Assembly (NCBI GenBank): GCA_963678705.1 | Contig: OY783221.1 | Coordinates: 10,912,001-10,976,000 of the forward strand | Reading direction: 5' to 3' | Origin: Panorpa germanica | Lineage: Eukaryota; Arthropoda; Insecta; Mecoptera; Panorpidae | DNA length: 64,000 bases | Part shown: positions 58,082 to 64,000 of the stretch, one piece after another | How the letters are laid out: every line of letters begins with the position of its first letter | How positions within the stretch are numbered: the stretch's first letter is position 1 | The notes under the pieces: model-generated | What the model was told of the DNA's origin: nothing | Database searches by the model: none | Seen by the model: the letters and a program-made list of their open reading frames with translations, nothing else | Position numbers and translations under genes: made by a program

Positions 58082-58513
58082 GACCGTCCGCACATGGGTC
58101 GTCTGATTGCAAACGCGAGCCCCAAATCTGCCCGAACCGAATGAGAATGGAACTGTGTTATGAGTGAGAGAACGCACGTGTATACGAGTGAAAGAAAACA
58201 CACGGCACGAATGAAACTAAACTGATTTCAAATTGGTTTTGAGCGACTGTGTTTTTAGGTCGCAGGCAGTTACTTTGCATGCTTTTGATGGTGACATCAT
58301 GAGCAGAGATGTGCACAAATAATTTTCAAAAGTATTTAAATACATACATACATACAAATATTTCATATTACGACACAATAATATCACCTATTATACTATT
58401 GTTAAAAATTCTATAGTCACGAAACACGGCACGACATGGCTCGTTTTTCGTTTTCCTTGGAAACTTCGTTGCGCGACTTAGTTTGCAATCAGTCGACTCG
58501 TATGGAGACGGCC
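58082..58513. mobile_element. MITE, PIF/Harbinger-like family H1, copy B (432 bp)
   Basis: Left GACCGTCCGCACATGGGTCG then TCTGATTGCAAAC; right complementary to GGCCGTCTCCATACGAGTCG then ACTGATTGCAAAC. Flanked by TTA at the left and TAA at the right, both members of the TWA target class. Shares ATCTGCCCGAACCGAATGAG with copies A and C. Confidence 0.87.
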
Positions 58514-58534
58514 TAAATATTCCCATATCATGAT

Positions 58535-58615
58535 GGTACAGTGGCCGAGGCGATTATGCTTAATAGCAGACTGCTGCATTGAAATAGACCGACGTTAAAT
58601 AAAACTGATTATGCC
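58535..58615 (+). mobile_element. possible tRNA-like SINE head
   Basis: TACAGTGGCCGAGGCGATTA resembles the A-box region of a Leu/Ser-type tRNA, followed by AATAGACCGACGTTAAATAA. That last word recurs near 170-203. No convincing B box or cloverleaf, so this is at best a fragment. Confidence 0.35.
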
Positions 58616-59036
58616 TGCATCGGTTCATGTTTTTACTACCGTAAATACCGTTGATATATTTTCCTTCTATCTGAAAATGAAACTAGGTAACACAGTTTAA
58701 CAAACACTGATCTTACATCTTAAATAAATGTTTTTAATGTGAAATGGTAATTCTTTTCCAGATTATAACTCCCTGATATTAATTAAAATAAAACCTCGTG
58801 TAGGTTGAAGAATTTTCTTCATATTTTATTTACGAAGATTATCGTTGTTTTTTACAGTAAAATTTAATTTTCTGATTGATGCAGAGGCGTAACTAATTCC
58901 CTTAGGCTCTGGAGTTTTAAATATAGAACGCGTTTCATTTGTATGAGATTAAGATCCTTGTTCGACACAGAATATTTCGTCACAGTGATATTTTGTGAAA
59001 ATAATGCCATTTTTATTTAATTTATTTAACTACACC
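58616..59036. other. AT-rich non-coding stretch
   Basis: No supported feature. Confidence 0.4.
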
Positions 59037-59120
59037 GCTATCTAATAAGTTTATGGTTATGTATGTAATATAATCAATTTAACTTGATAACAACCTTGAT
59101 TCAGAAAATATAACTCTTCT
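59037..59120 (+). mobile_element. 3'-tail fragment of the RNase-H-type retrotransposon
   Basis: CTAATAAGTTTATGGTTATG then AATCAATTTAACTTGATAAC corresponds to the 3' untranslated start of the element at 63284-63600 (CTAATAAGTTTATGATTAAG, AATCAGTTTAATTTGATAAC). Confidence 0.6.
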
Positions 59121-61288
59121 TGAGAAATCGTATCTAAAGACATAACAGTCCGTATGTCATCTTCTATATAATTTATTTCAGAATATTTATTTGTTAGTTG
59201 AATTTAAAACATTGGAAATACAAATATTTTCTTATATCTAAACTTATTTTAATTTGTTTGAAAATAGACCACTAGCTTATACAGTAAAGGTTTTTTTTTA
59301 AATAATCTGTCAGTGCCGTGAAGAAACTAAGTACGTTAGTATTCAGAGAGGTGAACTGATTAAAAGAAAGAAGATGTTTTGTTGAATGTAAATTGTGCGT
59401 TGTGAGTTTCTTGTCTAGCCTATATAAAGCTTTTGTAAAAAAAGTATACTATTTATGCAAGTCATAAATATATGAATTCACAGTTATGGGGTACCTTATG
59501 TCAGTAAGTAAGGCTAGTGCAATAACGCTAATGTAAAAATAGCAGGACTATGCAAAGATGCATGTAACCTACAATCACCGACACTCTAAATTAGTTACAA
59601 CTCCTTGCGCGTTACAGTAATTTTAGAGTGTACATGCCATACTTCTTTACGTTCACCCCAATTCTTCAACCCTCTGCAAAGTAAGTGCCGTTATACTCAA
59701 CAATTCCGTAAGTTTCGTGCTTTTTGCCGACTAACGATACAAACTTACACTTACGCCAAGGTTTAACGTTGGAGGTGCTTCATTTTCAGGGCGAAGTCCT
59801 TGAACTTTCCTTACTTTATTACAGTACGCTTCGTCTGACGCATTCAAGGGTTTCTATTTCCTTATCCTTGAAGTTTTTCCATGTCAGTTAGTTCTTAGAA
59901 ACTGGTATATGTTCCCTTGTAGTTTTCGTTTTAGAATACCTATTGTAAATTTTACTATTACCGCGCTAAACACTGTTATTTTTGAGCAAGTTGAAACTTG
60001 AAAATTAGAAATGAGTTATCATATGAAGCATATTTCAAAAATATAGCAGGTACACAGTTACAATATACTTTTATAATATGTAAAATAAAACTCATCTGTT
60101 AGGGGCAATCCTTAAATTACGCCACACGCAAGGGTTAAGGGTTGTATTTAATATTTTCTATACAATCAGGGATGCATATGTAAATGTTTTAAAATATTAT
60201 CAGAGTTGCGTTTTAATATTATATCTTTTCCATTTATTTTATAAGATATAACAGAAAATATTTTCTGTAAATAAGGTAAGGTTAAGTAAAATATATTACG
60301 TTCAATAATACTTAATATTTTTAAAACCGTTGCAAATTGCGTTATTTCAGTCCGTGTTTTTTAGTTTTCATTTATTTAACCAAAAATGAATTTAAATGTA
60401 GGCACAAACCTTCAAAGAAATTACATTTGGAGCATTAAGAGAGAATCTTTCCAACACAATATATTTCAAAGTGAAGTAACTAGAGATCCCACGCGACGCG
60501 AGCCGCAACGCGACGAATTCAGATAATGGATTTTTGTAGCGTTTATTTGCATATAAATTAATTTTTTTTTTTTGTGTTTTGTTAGTAAAAGTAAAATTTA
60601 TTGTTAAAGGTGTTGTACATAAAATGTATTTTGTTATGCAGAGCCGTGGACTTTCGTGAATATACAATGAGCTTGATTATTTTGCAGATTACAGGGCTTC
60701 GCAGATAATTGTAATTCAATTGTATCAAGTGATACAATATTAAAACAATTTTGTATTTGTCGTAAACAGATGGAGAGAACACTATAGCAACACCTTGAAC
60801 AAACAGAGACAGATTCTAGTCTATCAAATTTCTGTGTAAACAGGTATAACTTTGTTAAATTTATACCTTCATAATGTATCTCAATAAATTATATATCAAA
60901 TACGTATATATAAAGTACGTTTGCTTATGTAAAAGTGCAAATAGGGGTTGCTAACTGCTAAAGATGCATAAGAGTGAGAGAGAGTTACCGCACTACACCG
61001 TTCATCAGACAAAGACGCAGTATGCCAACTGACCGTCGTTTTAAAACTATATGTTTATATCTAGTTGGCAAGAGTGAAAAGTGGCAACCCAAACTTTTTA
61101 AGTTCTTTACATATACGTATATAATTTTTTTTTTATTACAATTAGATGGGCTTCTTAGGACCTCGGCTATTTAAATTACAATAACATTAATTTACAGTAT
61201 CTTTACTTTTCAGATCATTTTATACATTTCCTTGCTTCATTCTTTCTGATAACCTCGTTCCCTTTTTCTCACTTTTTATTTCGTCCTT
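59121..61288. other. long non-coding stretch with a moderately GC-rich block
   Basis: The 59500-59880 block is not repeated in the window and less AT-rich than its flanks; it may be a conserved non-coding region. A possible acceptor and donor pair at about 59617 and 59689 was considered but is weak. A short CG-rich patch (ACGCGACGCGAGCCGCAACG) is at 60490. No genes found. Confidence 0.35.
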
Positions 61289-61558
61289 CTATGCTTGAAT
61301 TAGATCTAACCTTTCTTTTCTTGTAACCGTCTGTATTCTGTATTTACATTGCATCAAACTGGGCTTCAACCACCGTCTTTCCACTATTCCTTTTCCTTTT
61401 TTCTCCTCTTTGTTTTGTTGTCTTTCATCCTCTGATTACTCTTCGTAATCATTGGCTTCATCATTTTCCTCTTCTTCCTCATCATCTAGATCTTTTTTAT
61501 CTTCATTTTCTACGTCTTTATCATATTCTTCTACATCTTCTTCTTCGTTTTCTTCAGT
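61289..61558 (-). pseudogene. acidic ORF fragment with Trp/Arg-rich end, copy 2
   Basis: About 90 codons on the minus strand: EENEEEDVEEYDKDVENEDK, DLDDEEEEEN, a stop, SEDERQQNKEE, then RRWLKPSLMQ and a stop after LDLIQA. It aligns with 1741-2075 over its whole length, with small indels and a shared continuation on the 3' side (the pyrimidine-rich plus strand to about 61205). Both copies keep the acidic block, SEDERQQNK and SLMQ, so these were probably under protein-level constraint in the source element. Confidence 0.5.
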
Positions 61559-62580
61559 ATATAGAAATAAATTATATTTTATCTGGCCGCTGTGTTTGGT
61601 GATAGACAGGATGTGAAGTATGGCGGGAGTGAAAGTGTAGGATTAAGATATTATGTATGTAGTTTATGAAATGTAAATACTAAAGACGAAAAAAGGACCG
61701 TGGTCATGGTGAGCTGGTAAATTATCAAGAAAAGAAAAAAAAATTATCTTCAAAACAAGTGAACGAAATTGTTTAAAAAGAAATTGAAATAAATTTTCAT
61801 TAAAAGTACTGCAATGTGTAGCCAGATAGTTGTGTTTCCATCTCCAGTCGCTTTTACTCTACATAATGCCCCTCCAACACACAAATTACTTCAATTCTAT
61901 TTTTCGAGATTTACCCTTCGACCTATTTCCAGATTGCCATCTTTATTCTGTCCGCATTCATATCATTTCAATCAATTATTCATAATTCAACAAAGAAATA
62001 TTCTTTGTACTTTTTAAAAGATTAAAAAACAAATGTAATTTTTTTATGTTGTATCCTGTTTTGATCCTTACGAAACATTGTAACTTAAGATCTTCGTAAT
62101 ATTCCTTTGAAGATGCTTATCTCCATAATAATGACTCGTTTACCTGATGTTTTCTTATTTCAAACGCAGTCTTATTAACTGTAACCTTACTAAGAACAAA
62201 GTCTTCCTGTCTGAACGTCATGGCGTAACAGTGTCTGACGTTTGGAGCACGAAGGAGTAATCCTTATCAAGGATTCTCAGAAAGGTTTAAATAAATATTG
62301 TGTGGGAAGGAAACATGAAAATATTTAAATCGGAAAACCCTTTGTATTTTCAACCATATGATGAATTTACGATGGAGAAGATTTAAATCTTAAAGATGTT
62401 ACAAACTCCATACAATACAGTACAATGGGTGGGTGGGTGTTTCATGCGAACAAACATAAGCCTTTCATAGTTATATTTGTAGCCGTGTTTTGATACAGTG
62501 ACATCTGCTTACCATCTGTAAAGAATATTTATATTACATAAATGTTACGTAAATGGTACATTCCTGTACTTCATAATTCG
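61559..62580. other. AT-rich non-coding stretch
   Basis: No feature recognised. A short open frame at 61814-62017 has no motif. Confidence 0.4.
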
Positions 62581-62588
62581 TATTTTTA

Positions 62589-62916
62589 ATGGTAATAATA
62601 TTGACATGCAAAATTAAGGATCAAATCAATTTAATTACTAAAAATAATAAGATAAAATTCATGTTAAGAGGAAACGAAATTTTCGATAAATTGGCAAAGG
62701 AATCTATAAATTTGAAAATTGAAATGAAAGTGAAATTACCTACATATGATATTTTTAGAATATATAATCAAAAAATTGAACTTCAATTTGAGAAATCGGG
62801 ATTTCATTAACAAAAGTCAGGTAAAAGTTTCATATCAATTTAAGTAAGAAAAATAGGTTCAGAAATGAGTCCCGGAAAATTATTTTCAATTTCAGAATCA
62901 AAAGTAATCATTGTAA
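62589..62916 (+). pseudogene. RNase-H-bearing non-LTR retrotransposon, left part
   Basis: The frame contains IKFMLRGNEIFDKLAKES, the end of an RNase H domain (consensus xxGIxGNExADxLAKxA), and continues to a stop near 62810. In another frame, just before the MITE, it reads NRFRNESRKIIFNFRIKSNH, the region before the C-terminal knuckle in I-like elements (IxxIRxxHC). A frameshift therefore lies between. The element is interrupted after the TGT of the last His-Cys by a MITE, then continues at 63284. Confidence 0.82.
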
Positions 62917-63283
62917 GGGCGTTTGCACATAAGGCGACTGATTGCAAACCTTAGCCCCGAATCTGCCCGAACCGAATGAGAATGGAACTGAGTTCTTAGT
63001 GAAAGAACGAACGTGTATACGAGTGAGAGAAAACACACGACATAAATGAAACTAAACTAGTTTGGAGTACGTTTACAGCGAGTCTGTTCCTCGGTCGCAG
63101 GGCCAAGCTTGGTTGCATGTGGTTGCATGGTTTTGTTGGTGGTATCATGAACAGAGTTGTACACAAATACTATTCAAAAGTATTTGAATACATACTAATA
63201 CGACTCAATAAAATCCCCTGTTATGCTATTGTTAAAAATTCTATAGAGTCACGAAGCACGGATCGACTAGTTTGCAATCAGTC
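62917..63283. mobile_element. MITE, PIF/Harbinger-like family H1, copy C, nested
   Basis: Left GGGCGTTTGCACATAAGGCG then ACTGATTGCAAACC; right GACTAGTTTGCAATCAGTC, where the last 18 or so bases of the terminus are lost. It is preceded by TAA. Shares ATCTGCCCGAACCGAATGAG and AATTCTATAGAGTCACGA with copies A and B. It sits inside the coding region of a retrotransposon. Confidence 0.87.
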
Positions 63284-63600
63284 TCACCTGTATAAAATTA
63301 ATATTAAATCTGACGATAGATGCCAATGTTGCGAATTAGGAACCTTAGATCATATTATATTTGAATGCATAAATTATAATATACAAAGATCAAAATTCAA
63401 TAGTGAAATATTAGATGTGATTAAACCTTTCCCTGTTAATTCTAAATTTTTGTTAAGTGATTCAAAATTAATTAGTATATTATTCAAATATTTAGACAAT
63501 TATATAATAAGCTAATAAGTTTATGATTAAGAATGCACTTAATCAGTTTAATTTGATAACAAGCAAACCCATAAAATATAACGCTGGTCCGGGGATCTAA
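63284..63600 (+). pseudogene. RNase-H-bearing non-LTR retrotransposon, right part
   Basis: The frame resumes SHLYKINIKSDDR, then the knuckle CQCCELGTLDHIIFEC. It runs to a natural stop at 63515 (NYIIS-stop). The first residues of the open frame before this point belong to the MITE. The 3' untranslated region begins CTAATAAGTTTATG. Compare the tail fragment at 59037-59120. Confidence 0.85.
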
Positions 63601-63651
63601 CCCAAAATGTATTATTCTATATAAATAAATCTACAGGAATTTGACCGTGTG

Positions 63652-63804
63652 CTACACTGTAAAAAAAGAATACCGTGGAAATAATAATAATAAAAATATA
63701 AATAATAACTTCTTTTTAATGTACATTTATATGATTCAATGCGGATTTATTTTTAGAGAAAAAGCGTGTAAACCATTTTTTCGACTAAATTTTTTACAGT
63801 GTAG
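63652..63804. mobile_element. MITE with CTACACTGTAAAAAA ends, copy 2 (153 bp)
   Basis: Perfect 15-bp terminal inverted repeat: CTACACTGTAAAAAA at the left, TTTTTTACAGTGTAG at the right. Internal TGTACATTTATATGATTCAA is shared with the copy at 56857-57037. Confidence 0.85.
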
Positions 63805-64000
63805 TTTACACCACCACTAAATACAACAAAGTGTTCTTCATAATTTTATTTATATTCATTTCATATACACACAAAAGCATTGATTTACACCTCGCGTGTT
63901 AACAAAACATAACTCATTGATAAATTTATCTTCACTAGTGTTTCATCTAAATGGAAAATTTTCAATAATAAATATATGATGAGGTCGATGACGTCAATGT
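63805..64000. other. AT-rich end of window
   Basis: No feature recognised. Confidence 0.4.

Noticed and set aside
58540..58560. GTGGCCGAGGCG as a tRNA gene start
   Set aside because: No matching anticodon arm, T-loop or acceptor stem downstream. Kept only as a possible SINE head.
59617..59689. Possible third exon (CAG before TAATTTTAG, donor GTAAGT at 59689)
   Set aside because: The acceptor has a poor pyrimidine tract and the segment is not distinct in composition.
63117..63290. N-terminal part of the 63117-63515 open frame as retrotransposon protein
   Set aside because: This part is MITE sequence shared with 13833-14255 and 58082-58513. Only the part from about 63284 is retrotransposon.

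Overview
The window looks like a gene-poor stretch of an insect nuclear genome. It is strongly AT-rich, has no long intact open reading frame, and is filled with decayed transposable elements. The longest open frames are fragments of non-LTR retrotransposons. Their style (a Cys-His zinc knuckle near the C-terminus and a motif like YGAEVWGW) is familiar from arthropods, and I think especially from Hymenoptera. The order is a guess from remembered similarity. No rRNA, no functional tRNA, no CRISPR array and no bacterial-type operon is visible.

Host genes: only two short stretches look like host exons. They are 5772-5831 (60 bp) and 40477-40539 (63 bp), both on the plus strand. Each has a pyrimidine-rich tract plus AG before it, a strong GT donor after it, a length divisible by three, and higher GC than its surroundings. 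The simplest reading is that the window lies inside long introns of a plus-strand gene, but the gene cannot be named.

Retrotransposons: (1) A non-LTR family with a (TAA)n-like tail has copies at 2403-3492, 9480-10060, 30881-31570, 35060-35300 and 44120-44684. Three of these have clear target-site duplications of 17, 19 and 13 bp. (2) Jockey-like 3' fragments lie at 17061-17427, 45795-46350, 53101-53440 and 55722-56045. (3) An I-like family sharing one 3' tail lies at 5052, 8230, 24300 and 43366. (4) An RNase-H-bearing element at 62589-63600 is split by a MITE. (5) A further family near 51.7-52.5 kb contains a younger copy of itself in opposite orientation, with an 11-bp duplication. tRNA-derived SINE fragments lie near 51.1, 55.5 and perhaps 58.5 kb.

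DNA transposons: many MITEs with terminal inverted repeats are present. Several are flanked by TTA or TAA and look PIF/Harbinger-like (4298-4977, 13833-14255, 20533-21109, 39770-40089, 58082-58513, 62917-63283). Two broken mariner copies lie at 36776 and 43740. A 3.2-kb Helitron-like composite at 35904-39122 contains two head-to-tail units of about 800 bp, a 19-20 bp minisatellite and the first mariner copy. It sits between A and T inside another interspersed repeat. Two diverged copies of an acidic reading frame ending in a Trp/Arg-rich segment (1741-2075, 61289-61558) do not match any element I can place firmly.

The most useful content is the insertion history: nested elements, exact target-site duplications and the Helitron composite. 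I found no evidence for a new multi-gene system.
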